From assembly GCA_949840805.1 (NCBI GenBank), contig CATKXR010000034.1:1-49895 (forward strand): a DNA stretch of 49,895 nucleotides. The letters run 5' to 3'. The position numbers and the translations under genes are program-made. Each line of letters begins with the position of its first letter. Positions within the stretch are counted from its first letter, which is position 1. The notes under the pieces were generated by a model. It worked only from the letters and a program-made list of their open reading frames with translations, was not told the DNA's origin and ran no database searches. Shown piece by piece: positions 34,938 through 43,624 of the stretch. This DNA is from an uncultured Lachnospiraceae bacterium. GTDB taxonomy: Bacteria; Bacillota; Clostridia; Lachnospirales; Lachnospiraceae.

Positions 34938-36992
34938 ATGACGAAGCAGGAGTTTTTTGCCAGAGGAAAGGAATGTTTTTTTGTGGGTGATCCGGCAGAG
35001 GCGGCAGAGTATTGCCGGAAGCACTGGCCGGAGGAGTGTGAACGTATCATTGGGACGGCGTCCGCAGTGTGCAGAAACGAGTTCTTGTTTGATCTGCCTC
35101 ACGATCTGGAGCAGACCTGGGAGCCGGTCTGTTTTGGGCCGGAGGGGCCGGTGGACTGGGAGTACCGCCCGGACAGTGACCCGGAGTTCACCTACCAGTT
35201 TAACCGGCACCGGTTTTTTATCTGTTTGGGCCAGGCGTACTGGCTGACAAAAGACGAGATTTATGTGCGCCATTTTCTGCGGCTTCTGACAGACTGGATG
35301 GAGCGGATGAGGCGGACGCCGGAGACGGAAAAGACGGGCTGGCGGATTTTGGAGGCGGGATTTCGGGGGGAGTACTGGACAAAGGCGATCCGGTATTTTG
35401 CGGACAGCCCCCTGCTGACGGATGCGGTGGTGGACAAATTTTATCACTGCCTCATAGAACATGCGGAGTACATTATAGAAATGCATTCTCCTTATCGGTA
35501 TATCAGCAACTGGGGAGTGCTGGAAAACCATGGCCTGTTTGAGATTGGGATTGCCATGCCGGACGAGGAGAGGCGGAACCGGTATACCTCCATTGCCATG
35601 GAGCATCTGGGGATCCAGGCAAAAATGCAGATTTTGGGGGACGGGGTGCAGTGGGAGCAGTCGCCCATGTACCACAACGAGGTGTTCCACTGTTTTGAGG
35701 ATGTGCTGATTCTGGCAGGGCGCAACGGGATTTCGGTTCCGGAGCCGTTTCTTCAGGCGGTAAGGAAGATGGCCTATGTCAATCTGGCATGGCAGAAGCC
35801 GGATGGCCGGGAATTTATGACAGGTGACAGTGATGATATGGATATCCGGGATTATCTGGGGGTGGCTGCCTGGATGTTTCAGGATCCGGTGATGAAGGCA
35901 GGAGGGCGGCCGGTGCTGGACTATGAGAGTGTCTGGGATATCGGGGCGGCCGGTGCAGAGGAGTATGAATCTATGGAGGCGGTGAAGCCGAATTTTCTGT
36001 CAGCCGCCCTGGAGGATTCCGGTCATTATTATCTGCGAGGCAGTTGGGAGAAGGATGCCAATGTGCTTCATTTTCACTGCGGGACTATGGGAGCCGGCCA
36101 CGGCCATTCAGACAAGCTGCATGTGGATCTGGTGGTTCGGGGCGAGGATGTGCTGACGGATTCGGGGCGTTTTACCTATGCGGTGGATAAAGGGAGGTTC
36201 GATTTTAAAAACCCGGACGCCCACAATACCATCACGGTGGACGGGAAATTTTTTACGGTCTGCAAGGATTCCTGGGAGTGCAGCAAGCTTTGCCAGCCGG
36301 TGAAGCAGCCCCATCGGTTTACGGACCGGTATGATTTTGTCCAGGGCGGACATCTGGGATATATGGACAGGACGGGCGGAGTCTTTGTGAACCGAAAGAT
36401 TCTCTGGATCAAGCCGGATCTGTATGTAGTGACGGACGAGATGTACAGCGGAGATTCCCACAGCTATGAGCAGTATTGGAATTTCAGTGAGAGAGGGCAG
36501 GCGGATTTAAGCGGGTCTCATTCGACGGCGATGTCCGGGTGCATGGGGCAGACGGCGGATTTTACCGGGGAGAAGGCCCGGGCCAGATTTTTCTTCCTGA
36601 CGCCGGAATCGGCGGCAGAGCTGCTTCCGGGAAAAATTGCCCGCCATTATAACCAACAAAAAGCCCGCAAAAAAATCCGGGTGAGGATAGAGGGCCACGG
36701 TTTCACCTCCCTTCTGACGGTGATCCAGACAGGAGAGGCCGGTAAAATGCCGGAGTGCCGGGCCGAGCGGATTCCGGTAAAATCTGCTTTGAAGGGAATC
36801 GAATATCCTTTCTCCATGGCCGAAGGATTAAAACTTACGGTGGAGAAAAAGCAATATGTGGTTATTTTTTGCCACCAGGAGGTGAATTCCCCTACGGATC
36901 TGGTGGAGGCAGACGGATGCCTGGGGTATGGAAATGTGATTGTGTTTGACAAGAATGAGACGGATAAGGCGGGGACAGTGTTGTGCTGGTGA
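34938..36992 (+). CDS. Heparinase II/III-like polysaccharide lyase
   Basis: A 684-residue protein with an N-terminal (alpha/alpha) toroid and a C-terminal beta-sandwich of the heparinase II/III type. The probable active-site segments are YISNWGVLENHGLFEIGIAM (Asn and His), QWEQSPMYHNEVFHCF (Tyr) and GAGHGHSDKLHVDLVVRGED (His). Such lyases cut heparan-type or related uronates by beta-elimination, giving unsaturated ends for GH88. There is no signal peptide, so it should act in the cytoplasm on imported oligosaccharides. Start at 34938 after AGGAAGGGAGAGAA. PL12, PL15 and PL21 members look alike here; the exact substrate is open. Confidence 0.85.
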   Translation: MTKQEFFARGKECFFVGDPAEAAEYCRKHWPEECERIIGTASAVCRNEFLFDLPHDLEQTWEPVCFGPEGPVDWEYRPDSDPEFTYQFNRHRFFICLGQAYWLTKDEIYVRHFLRLLTDWMERMRRTPETEKTGWRILEAGFRGEYWTKAIRYFADSPLLTDAVVDKFYHCLIEHAEYIIEMHSPYRYISNWGVLENHGLFEIGIAMPDEERRNRYTSIAMEHLGIQAKMQILGDGVQWEQSPMYHNEVFHCFEDVLILAGRNGISVPEPFLQAVRKMAYVNLAWQKPDGREFMTGDSDDMDIRDYLGVAAWMFQDPVMKAGGRPVLDYESVWDIGAAGAEEYESMEAVKPNFLSAALEDSGHYYLRGSWEKDANVLHFHCGTMGAGHGHSDKLHVDLVVRGEDVLTDSGRFTYAVDKGRFDFKNPDAHNTITVDGKFFTVCKDSWECSKLCQPVKQPHRFTDRYDFVQGGHLGYMDRTGGVFVNRKILWIKPDLYVVTDEMYSGDSHSYEQYWNFSERGQADLSGSHSTAMSGCMGQTADFTGEKARARFFFLTPESAAELLPGKIARHYNQQKARKKIRVRIEGHGFTSLLTVIQTGEAGKMPECRAERIPVKSALKGIEYPFSMAEGLKLTVEKKQYVVIFCHQEVNSPTDLVEADGCLGYGNVIVFDKNETDKAGTVLCW

Positions 36993-37026
36993 CATATTGC
37001 CGCTGATATATGTCGTTTACAGGAAA

Positions 37027-37065
37027 AGGGCAAAAAGCATGCGAGGGTGTTTTTTGTCCTTTTTT
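37027..37065 (+). terminator. Rho-independent terminator of the lyase operon
   Basis: AGGGCAAAAAGCA (37027-37039) pairs with TGTTTTTTGTCCT (37048-37060) including two G-T pairs, and TTTTTAT follows. It ends the operon running from 29732. Confidence 0.7.
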
Positions 37066-37200
37066 ATATCCGCGGGCCAAATGGCCTGCCGGCATGTTCT
37101 CACTATTTTAGGAAAAAAAACCAATTATTTGCAGAAATATTGTCATTGTTCCGGGACGGTTTCCAGGCGTATGGCAGATAAGTATGTTTTTGCGTATAAA
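37064..37200 (-). repeat. R1 repeat copy c (reverse orientation)
   Basis: Read on the minus strand: CATACTTATCTGCCAT at one end and GCCATTTGGCCCGCGGATAT at the other, as in copies b and f, with a diverged middle. It lies about 160 bases upstream of the PAP2 gene; the 36993-37361 gap has no gene. Confidence 0.55.
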
Positions 37201-37269
37201 TATGGGAGTTATCAGGGGGAAAACTGCATATAATACATAAATAAAGGGGGGATAAAAAATCCTGTCGGT

Positions 37270-37288
37270 TTTCTAAACATTTTAGAAA
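37270..37288. promoter_or_regulatory. Perfect palindrome upstream of the PAP2 promoter
   Basis: TTTCTAAA-CAT-TTTAGAAA is a perfect 8+3+8 palindrome ending six bases before the -35 box, a likely binding site for a dimeric regulator. Confidence 0.5.
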
Positions 37289-37293
37289 CTCTA

Positions 37294-37322
37294 TTGTACT
37301 CTTTTTTAGAGTGTGATATAAT
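37294..37322 (+). promoter_or_regulatory. Promoter of the PAP2-family gene
   Basis: TTGTAC (37294-37299), 17 bases and a perfect TATAAT (37317-37322), 40 bases before the GTG start. Confidence 0.8.
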
Positions 37323-37361
37323 CCGTGAAAAGTTATTTGAGAGAAAGAAAGGCGAAGTCAA

Positions 37362-38018
37362 GTGAAAAACCTGTTAAAAAAGTACGGACACATCTGGGCT
37401 ATGGGTTATGGATTTATCTATCTTCCCTGGTTTTTATATTTAGAGCGGACGGTTGTGCGGGATTACACGGTGATGCATGTAAAATTGGATGACTTTATAC
37501 CATTTAATGAGTATTTTGTGATCCCTTACCTGCTGTGGTTTTTGTATGTGGCAGGCGCTGTGGGGTATTTCTTTTTTGTGAGCAGGCAGGAATATTACCG
37601 CCTGTGTACGTTTTTGTTTACCGGGATGACCGTCAGCCTTTTGATCTGTACATTTTTTCCAAACGGGACGGATCTGAGAGTGCCGGTGGATTCCGGGAAA
37701 AACTTCTGCAGTTTTCTGGTTTCTCTGGTTCATGCGGCGGATACTTCTACGAATGTGTTTCCCAGTATCCATGTGTATAATTCCATAGGGGTTCACGCGG
37801 CAGTCATGAAGAGCGCCATGCTGCAGGGAAGGACGGGTGTGCGGAGATTTTCCTTTCTGCTTATGGGGGCGATCTGCCTTTCCACCATGTTTTTGAAGCA
37901 GCATTCGGCCATGGACGTTATGGGGGCCGTGATATTGGCATATATTGTGTATCCCTTTGTTTACGGAGAAAATTATGCGAGAAACAGGAGGTTTGTGCAG
38001 CGGAAAGTATTAGGATAA
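37362..38018 (+). CDS. PAP2-superfamily membrane phosphatase/phosphotransferase
   Basis: A 218-residue protein with six predicted helices. The PAP2 active-site motifs are partly shortened: NVFPSIHVYNSIGVHAA (C2, catalytic His after PSI) and KQHSAMDVMGA (C3, His and Asp). Homologues dephosphorylate lipid phosphates or transfer head groups, like inositolphosphorylceramide synthase relatives. The GTG at 37362 follows GAGAAAGAAAGGCGAAGTCA. The lipid kinase gene downstream (38493) would make or use phosphatidic acid, so a link in lipid phosphate cycling is possible, but a 474-bp repeat-filled gap separates them. Confidence 0.8.
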   Translation: MKNLLKKYGHIWAMGYGFIYLPWFLYLERTVVRDYTVMHVKLDDFIPFNEYFVIPYLLWFLYVAGAVGYFFFVSRQEYYRLCTFLFTGMTVSLLICTFFPNGTDLRVPVDSGKNFCSFLVSLVHAADTSTNVFPSIHVYNSIGVHAAVMKSAMLQGRTGVRRFSFLLMGAICLSTMFLKQHSAMDVMGAVILAYIVYPFVYGENYARNRRFVQRKVLG

Positions 38019-38058
38019 TAGTTTATATAAATTTTCTTAGGCATTTGACAAATTTTAT

Positions 38059-38340
38059 GGTATAATAGGAACACTTAGCGAGGTATTTCACGAGCTTAGT
38101 GTGAGTAATACCTGTCCACTTAGTGAACCGGAACCGCAGGTGAACGGTGAGGTTAGTGGACACGGTATAATAGGAACACTTAGCGAGGTATTTCACGAGC
38201 TTAGTGCGAGTAATACCTGTCCACTTAGCGAACCGGAACCGCAGGTGAACGGTGAGGTTAGTGGACATGGTATAATAGGAACACTTAGCAGGAGATTCCA
38301 CAGGCCCTGCGCGGGCTATACCTGTCTGTTTGGCAGGCAG
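38059..38340 (+). repeat. 105-bp tandem repeats (two and a diverged third unit)
   Basis: Units start at 38059, 38164 and 38269, each with GGTATAATAGGAACACTTAG. The first two differ at only a few positions, while the third keeps the first 23 bases and the general layout. Each unit can form two hairpins: AGGTATT with AATACCT, and GTCCACT with AGTGGAC. A TGGTATAAT or CGGTATAAT sequence opens each unit; the TG form resembles an extended -10 promoter. Spacing of 105 is a multiple of three, so one frame stays open, but no protein is evident. It lies in the leader of the lipid-kinase gene. Confidence 0.85.
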
Positions 38341-38381
38341 GGGGGAGGTTTTCTGCAGATTCGTGGATATTGTATACCTTC

Positions 38382-38450
38382 CGGGCATCCCGTAATGCAT
38401 GCCCCTGACGGTGTATGCCGGTTTGGAGGGCATGCATTATGGGATGCCCG
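38382..38450. repeat. 23-bp hairpin upstream of the lipid kinase gene
   Basis: CGGGCATCCCGTAATGCATG (first 20 bases of the arm at 38382-38404) is complementary to 38428-38450 over 23 bases with a single G-T pair; the loop is 23 bases. No U-run follows, so it is not a standard terminator. It may be a small palindromic element or a strong leader structure. Confidence 0.7.
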
Positions 38451-38492
38451 AGAGAGGGTATGTTTCAGCAGTAATGTGTTTTGGAGGTTTTT

Positions 38493-39431
38493 GTGTACTA
38501 TTTTATCGTGAATCCAAATGCCAATCGGGGTCATGGAGGAAAAGTATGGAAAAGGCTGGAACACCGGCTGCAGCGTTTTGGGGTTGAGTATGAAGTTATG
38601 ATGACCCGGGCGCCAGGTGACGCTGCGATGTTCGCCAGCCATCTGGCAGGCAGGAACGGGGAAACCTGTGTTGTGGTGGCGGTAGGAGGGGACGGGACGG
38701 TAAATGAAGTGTTAAATGGGCTGTCTTTTGGAGAATCGATTGTATTTGCCCATGTTCCTGTCGGTTCAGGCAACGATTTTGCAAAGAGTCTGAGGCTGCC
38801 CCGCAGCCCCGGGCGGTGCCTGAAAAGGATTCTGAATTCCTGCCATCAGAGATGCCTGGATTACGGCGTGCTGTCCTATGAGAACGGTTCTCCGGTCCAC
38901 CGCCGGTTTGCGGTCAGCAGCGGACTGGGATTTGACGCGGCAGTCTGCCATGACCTTTTAAATATACGCAGCAGAAACCGGGAGTGTTACGGCAAAAGAA
39001 GGCTGCTGCCGGAGAATTTTGTCTATGTCCTTTTAGGGGCCCGCCAATGGTTGCGGGCAGTGCCGGTAAAGGGATTTCTGCTGCTGGACGGTAGCAGGAA
39101 AGTGGAATTTAACCACATATATTTTATATCTGCCCATATACACCCATATGAGGGGGGAGGTTTCCGCTTCGCTCCCAAAGCAGACGGGAGCGATGGGCTT
39201 TTGGAGGTGTGCGTGGTGCATAATTCCTCCAAGTTGGGGCTTATCCCCGTATTCTGGGATGCCCTTTTGGGTAAATCAGCACATCACAAAGGGGTGCGGT
39301 TTTACGAATGCCGGGAGGTTCAGGTCCATGTGGAGAAGCCTGTTCCGGTCCATGCGGACGGGGAGGACTGTTATTGCCAGACAGATATCCACCTGAGATG
39401 TATCGAGAAGTCCATCCGGATGATCGTATAA
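38493..39431 (+). CDS. Diacylglycerol/sphingosine kinase-like lipid kinase
   Basis: A 312-residue DAGK catalytic-domain protein (YegS/BmrU/DgkB type). It starts [18 protein letters not shown], has the nucleotide-binding [18 protein letters not shown] and [14 protein letters not shown], and the C-terminal VHADGEDCY. It phosphorylates diacylglycerol or a similar lipid. The GTG at 38493 is chosen because GGAGG lies five bases before it; a TTG at 38481 overlaps that site. ispF follows after 28 bases. A complex leader of tandem repeats and hairpins precedes it. Confidence 0.87.
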   Translation: MYYFIVNPNANRGHGGKVWKRLEHRLQRFGVEYEVMMTRAPGDAAMFASHLAGRNGETCVVVAVGGDGTVNEVLNGLSFGESIVFAHVPVGSGNDFAKSLRLPRSPGRCLKRILNSCHQRCLDYGVLSYENGSPVHRRFAVSSGLGFDAAVCHDLLNIRSRNRECYGKRRLLPENFVYVLLGARQWLRAVPVKGFLLLDGSRKVEFNHIYFISAHIHPYEGGGFRFAPKADGSDGLLEVCVVHNSSKLGLIPVFWDALLGKSAHHKGVRFYECREVQVHVEKPVPVHADGEDCYCQTDIHLRCIEKSIRMIV

Positions 39432-39459
39432 AATGAAATCAGTAAGGAGAACAGAAGTT

Positions 39460-39960
39460 ATGAGGATCGGACAAGGTTATGATGTCCACCGTCTGGAGGA
39501 AGGCAGGAAGCTGGTTTTAGGCGGCGTTGACATCCCTTATGAGCGCGGCCTTTTGGGGCATTCGGATGCGGATGTGCTGGTACACGCGGTCATGGACGCG
39601 CTTTTAGGGGCGGCGGCCCTGGGGGATATCGGGCAGCATTTTCCCGATACGGACCCGCGGTATAAAGGAATTTCCAGTATCGCCCTGCTTGAGAAGGTGG
39701 GGAGCCTTCTGCGGGAGCGGGATTATATGGTAGGGAATATTGATGCTACCGTAATTGCCCAGAAGCCGAAACTGGCAGAATACCGGCCTTTGATGGAAGA
39801 AAATATTGCCGGGGCCCTCCGTTTGGAGAAAGGCCGGGTCAGCGTGAAAGCGACCACGGAGGAAGGACTTGGCTTTACCGGAAGCGGAGATGGCATTGCT
39901 GCCCAGGCAGTGGCTCTTCTTGAGGAAAAGAAGGGAAAGGCAGAAGGCCAGGAGGGTTAA
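39460..39960 (+). CDS. ispF: 2-C-methyl-D-erythritol 2,4-cyclodiphosphate synthase
   Basis: A 166-residue MEP-pathway enzyme that cyclises CDP-methylerythritol phosphate for isoprenoid synthesis. Zinc ligands are in GQGYDVHRL (Asp, His) and [17 protein letters not shown]; the signature [18 protein letters not shown] and [19 protein letters not shown] are intact. Start at 39460 after GTAAGGAGAACAGAAGTT, rather than the upstream ATG at 39433. It lies 23 bases before cysS. Confidence 0.96.
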   Translation: MRIGQGYDVHRLEEGRKLVLGGVDIPYERGLLGHSDADVLVHAVMDALLGAAALGDIGQHFPDTDPRYKGISSIALLEKVGSLLRERDYMVGNIDATVIAQKPKLAEYRPLMEENIAGALRLEKGRVSVKATTEEGLGFTGSGDGIAAQAVALLEEKKGKAEGQEG

Positions 39961-39983
39961 AGGGAAAAAGGAGAGTATTTGAC

Positions 39984-41420
39984 ATGAAAATATTTAACAC
40001 ATTAACCAGGAGAAAAGAGGAGTTTGTTCCCCTGGAGCCGGGGAAGGTCAAGATGTATGTATGCGGCCCCACAGTCTATAATTTTATTCACATTGGCAAC
40101 GCGCGGCCGATGATCGTTTTTGACACGGTGCGGAGATATTTTGAGTATAAAGGCTATGAAGTCAACTATGTGTCCAATTTTACGGACGTGGATGATAAGA
40201 TCATCAAAAAGGCCATAGAAGAGGGCGTGGATTCAGAGGTGATCTCCAGCCGCTATATTGAGGAATGCAAGAAGGACATGGAAGGCTTGAATGTAAAACC
40301 GGCCACAACCCACCCTCAGGCCACACAGGAGATCGATGGAATGCTGGAGATGATCCGAGTCCTGATTGAAAAAGGGCATGCGTATCCGGCACAGGACGGG
40401 ACCGTGTATTTCCGGACAGCTTCCTTTAAGGATTACGGCAAATTGTCCCACAAGAATCTGGATGAGCTTCAGTCCGGATTTCGGGAGATCAAAGTAACCG
40501 GCGAGGAGGGGAAAGAGGATCCTTCCGATTTTGTGCTGTGGAAGCCCAAAAAGGAAGGGGAGCCTTACTGGGATTCTCCCTGGTGCCAGGGACGCCCGGG
40601 ATGGCATATAGAGTGTTCGGTCATGGCAAAAAAGTATTTGGGGGATCAGATTGATATCCATGCAGGCGGCGAAGACCTTGTGTTCCCTCACCATGAGAAT
40701 GAGATCGCCCAGTCGGAAGCAGCGAACGGGAAGCCTTTTGCCACCTACTGGATGCACAACGCATTTTTGAATATTGACAGCAACGGGCATATCCAGAAAA
40801 TGTCCAAATCTTTGGGGAATTTCTTTACGGTAAGGGAAATCAGCGAAAAATATGACCTGCAGGTCCTCCGGTTCTTCATGTTGAGCGCCCATTACCGCAG
40901 TCCCTTAAATTTCAGCGCAGAGCTTATAGAGGCCTCTAAAAACGGGCTGGAGCGTATACTAACCGCCGTGGAAAGGCTGCGGGATGCTGGGAAGAGCGCG
41001 GGAGAACGGACGGAGGGAGACGGCGGGGCTACGAGTGAAGAGCAGGCCCGCATGGCGGAGGCACAGGAGTTTGCCGTAAAGTATGAGGCCGCTATGGAAG
41101 ATGATTTTAATACCGCGGATGCAATCGCTGCCGTATTTGAACTCGTGAAGCTCTGCAATTCTACGGTATCTTCTGACAGCAGCTTAGCTTACATTGATTT
41201 TATGAAGAAGCTTTTAGAAAAGCTGTGTGACGTGCTGGGCATTATTACGGAGCGCAAGGCCCAGATCCTTGACAGCGAGATTGAGGCTATGATCCAGGCC
41301 CGGCAGCAGGCCCGCAAGGCGAAGAATTTTGCACTGGCAGACGAGATCCGCGGAAAGCTTCTGGATATGGGAATCATATTGGAAGATACCAGAGAGGGTG
41401 TTAAATGGAAGAAAGCATGA
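39984..41420 (+). CDS. cysS: Cysteine-tRNA ligase
   Basis: A 478-residue class I synthetase. The HIGH signature is FIHIGNARP after VYVCGPTVYN-like MYVCGPTVYN, the zinc site includes CSVMA and HHENE, and KMSKS is perfect (IQKMSKSLGNFF). The C-terminal DALR-type helical region is complete. It charges tRNA-Cys. The gene overlaps mrnC by 16 bases. The chain ispF-cysS-mrnC-rlmB is a conserved Clostridia/Bacilli arrangement. Confidence 0.97.
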   Translation: MKIFNTLTRRKEEFVPLEPGKVKMYVCGPTVYNFIHIGNARPMIVFDTVRRYFEYKGYEVNYVSNFTDVDDKIIKKAIEEGVDSEVISSRYIEECKKDMEGLNVKPATTHPQATQEIDGMLEMIRVLIEKGHAYPAQDGTVYFRTASFKDYGKLSHKNLDELQSGFREIKVTGEEGKEDPSDFVLWKPKKEGEPYWDSPWCQGRPGWHIECSVMAKKYLGDQIDIHAGGEDLVFPHHENEIAQSEAANGKPFATYWMHNAFLNIDSNGHIQKMSKSLGNFFTVREISEKYDLQVLRFFMLSAHYRSPLNFSAELIEASKNGLERILTAVERLRDAGKSAGERTEGDGGATSEEQARMAEAQEFAVKYEAAMEDDFNTADAIAAVFELVKLCNSTVSSDSSLAYIDFMKKLLEKLCDVLGIITERKAQILDSEIEAMIQARQQARKAKNFALADEIRGKLLDMGIILEDTREGVKWKKA

Positions 41421-41830
41421 TCCGTAAGGCATTGTGCCTGACGGATGTGGATACGGGAAGCTATTCTCCCCTGGCCCTTGCCTATATCGGGGATGCGGTA
41501 TACGAGGTGCTGATCCGCGCCAGAGTGATGAACCAGGGCAATATGCAGGTCAGCAAGATGCATAAAAGAAGCGCGGCGCTGGTGAAGGCCCCGACCCAGG
41601 CGGCGATCATAAAGCTGCTTATGGAGGAGCTTTCCCAGGAAGAGACCGCCGTTTATAAGCGGGGCAGGAATGCCAGATCCGCAACTATGGCAAAACATGC
41701 AACAATGACTGAATACCGGATGGCCACAGGTTTTGAGGCCCTGGTAGGATATCTGTATCTGGAGGGGCGTCATGACCGGCTTTTAGAGCTGATTCATGAC
41801 GGGCTGGAGAAGATCGGAGAGTTATCATGA
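41405..41830 (+). CDS. mrnC: Mini-ribonuclease III
   Basis: A 141-residue RNase III-like protein without a dsRNA-binding domain. It shows LALAYIGDAVYEVLIRARVM, with the metal-binding Asp of the RNase III signature, and TGFEALVGYLYLEGRHDRL with the matching Glu. It matures 23S rRNA ends. It overlaps cysS upstream and rlmB downstream (ATGA), so translation is coupled. Confidence 0.95.
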   Translation: MEESMIRKALCLTDVDTGSYSPLALAYIGDAVYEVLIRARVMNQGNMQVSKMHKRSAALVKAPTQAAIIKLLMEELSQEETAVYKRGRNARSATMAKHATMTEYRMATGFEALVGYLYLEGRHDRLLELIHDGLEKIGELS

Positions 41831-42570
41831 GATACAGGGAACTTACAATTGAAGGAAGGAATGCGGTGCTGGAGGCATTCCGTTCCGGAAAGACGATTGA
41901 TAAGCTGTTTGTGCAGGATGGCTGCAAGGACGGACCGGTTATGAGTATTGTCCGGGAAGGCAAAAAGCAGGGGACGATTATCAGCTTTGTGGCCAGGGAG
42001 CGGCTGAATCAGATGTCTGAGACGGGAAGGCATCAGGGTGTGATCGCCCAGGCTGCCGCTTATGAGTATGCCCTGGTTGAGGATATCCTGCAGGCGGCAA
42101 AAGACAAAGGAGAAGCGCCGTTTGTATTTTTGCTGGACGGAATCGAAGATCCCCATAACCTGGGCGCGATCATCCGGACGGCGAATCTGGCGGGCGCCCA
42201 TGGCGTGATTATCCCGAAGCATCGGGCTGTGGGTCTGACTGCGGCGGCGGCCCGGACTTCGGCCGGGGCCGTCCATTATACTCCGGTAGCCAAAGTTACC
42301 AACTTGGGAGCTGCCATTGAGGATCTGAAAAAGCAGGGCATGTGGTTTGTATGTGCAGATATGGGCGGAGAGCTGATGTACCGGCTGAACCTGACCGGCC
42401 CTATAGGGTTGGTGATTGGAAATGAGGGGAGCGGCGTCAGCAGGCTGATCCGCGAAAAGTGCGATATGCAGGCAGCCATCCCGATGAAGGGAGAGCTGGA
42501 TTCGTTAAATGCCTCCGTGGCGGCGGGAGTCCTTGCCTATGAAGTGGTAAGGCAGCGTCTGGGTGTATAG
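41827..42570 (+). CDS. rlmB: 23S rRNA (guanosine-2'-O-)-methyltransferase RlmB-like
   Basis: A 247-residue SpoU-family enzyme. The N-terminal domain begins TIEGRNAVLEAFRSGKTIDK; the SPOUT core carries DGIEDPHNLGAIIRTANLAG, VIGNEGSGVSRLI and IPMKGELDSLNASVAAGVL. Its start overlaps the mrnC stop. The family methylates G2251 of 23S rRNA. It closes the ispF-cysS-mrnC-rlmB group. Confidence 0.93.
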   Translation: MRYRELTIEGRNAVLEAFRSGKTIDKLFVQDGCKDGPVMSIVREGKKQGTIISFVARERLNQMSETGRHQGVIAQAAAYEYALVEDILQAAKDKGEAPFVFLLDGIEDPHNLGAIIRTANLAGAHGVIIPKHRAVGLTAAAARTSAGAVHYTPVAKVTNLGAAIEDLKKQGMWFVCADMGGELMYRLNLTGPIGLVIGNEGSGVSRLIREKCDMQAAIPMKGELDSLNASVAAGVLAYEVVRQRLGV

Positions 42571-42600
42571 GGAATCGTTAAGGAACCGCAGGGAAATGAT

Positions 42601-42649
42601 ATACCCGTGAGCCAAATCATTTGGCAAATAAGTATGCTCGCGAGTATAA
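42601..42649 (+). repeat. R1 repeat copy d (short form)
   Basis: ATACCCGTGAGCCAAATCAT directly followed by TTGGCAAATAAGTATGCTCG and CGAGTATAA. It contains nested palindromes GCCAAATCATTTGGC and ATACCCG...CGAGTAT-type ends. It lies 34 bases before the transglutaminase-like gene. Confidence 0.75.
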
Positions 42650-42682
42650 CATTTTTTGAGGAAGGGAGGGATGGCTGTTTAA

Positions 42683-43612
42683 GTGAAAAGATCAGGAAAG
42701 GGGGCCTGGGCCATGCTGGCCATGGGGGGATTTTTTATGCTTGCAGCATGGCGGGTCCCGTGGGTAGCAGAACGGGATAAGGAGGCGGTCATGGTCAGAG
42801 AAAGCCAGATACCCTTATCGGCCCAGGCGCCGGATAACTTCGGGGCTGTGAGAGACGGCAGCGGGGATGCGGTTATGGATGCATCAAATGCCGGTAATGG
42901 TTATCTGCTCGTCAGCTACAACGGAAAAAATCCTAAAATCAAGGTCCAGATCATCGGAAAAACGGTCTACACCTATGATTTACATGCCCGGGGCGCTTAT
43001 GAAGTGTATCCATTTACGGAAGGAAACGGAAACTATACAATCAAAATATTTGAAAATGTAGGCGGAAATCAGTATTCTCAACTGATGAGCCAGACAATCT
43101 TTGTATCTTTATCTAATGAATTCGTACCATTTTTATATCCCAATCAGTATGTGAATTATAATTCGGACAGCCATGCAGCAGCTCTTGCCGCCCGGCTGAC
43201 AGCAGGAAAGAACCAGCTTGGTGTTGTAGATGCCGTATATAAATATGTGATTGCAAATATCTCTTATGATTATGAGAAGGCTCAGTCCGTGCAGAGCGGT
43301 TATCTTCCGGATATTGACGAGACTTTGGCCAGTGGAAAAGGGATCTGTTTTGATTACGCGGCGCTTATGACAGCCATGCTCCGTTCCCGGGATATTCCGG
43401 CTAAACTGGTAATCGGCTATGCAGGGGAGGTCTATCATGCCTGGGTAAGCGTTTATACGGAAGAGAAAGGCTGGATTGACAATATGATCTGGTTTGACGG
43501 GAAGAACTGGTCTTATATGGATCCTACTTTTATATCCACCGGAAAAAACAGCGAAAGAACCAGGCAATTTGCAGGCAACCGTGACAATTACAGGGAGAGG
43601 TATTCTTATTGA
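42683..43612 (+). CDS. Secreted transglutaminase-like protein
   Basis: A 309-residue protein with an N-terminal signal sequence (MLAMGGFFMLAAW). Residues 60-140 are a beta-rich region (GNYTIKIFENVGGNQYSQ). The transglutaminase-like core has the Cys in GKGICFDYAALMTAML, His in YHAWVSVY and Asp in SYMDPTF, in the order of the papain-like triad. It may crosslink or cleave cell-surface protein. The GTG start at 42683 has a distant GGGAGGG. It lies 12 bases before the pilus-type operon and may be part of it. Confidence 0.82.
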   Translation: MKRSGKGAWAMLAMGGFFMLAAWRVPWVAERDKEAVMVRESQIPLSAQAPDNFGAVRDGSGDAVMDASNAGNGYLLVSYNGKNPKIKVQIIGKTVYTYDLHARGAYEVYPFTEGNGNYTIKIFENVGGNQYSQLMSQTIFVSLSNEFVPFLYPNQYVNYNSDSHAAALAARLTAGKNQLGVVDAVYKYVIANISYDYEKAQSVQSGYLPDIDETLASGKGICFDYAALMTAMLRSRDIPAKLVIGYAGEVYHAWVSVYTEEKGWIDNMIWFDGKNWSYMDPTFISTGKNSERTRQFAGNRDNYRERYSY

Positions 43613-43624
43613 GAAGGAGGAAGA

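Noticed and set aside
34611..35690. 359-codon minus-strand frame opposite GH88 and the lyase
   Set aside because: Pro/Arg/His-rich translation without homology and overlapping two real genes.
38045..38066. TTGACA/TATAAT promoter before the tandem repeats
   Set aside because: The two boxes are only 10 bases apart, too close for a sigma-A promoter. An extended -10 alone remains possible.
38059..38340. CRISPR array
   Set aside because: Units are contiguous 105-bp copies without spacers, and no cas genes are present.
38101..38511. 136-codon plus-strand frame through the 105-bp repeats
   Set aside because: Open only because 105 is a multiple of three; no start site, no domain, and it runs into the hairpin and the lipid kinase start.
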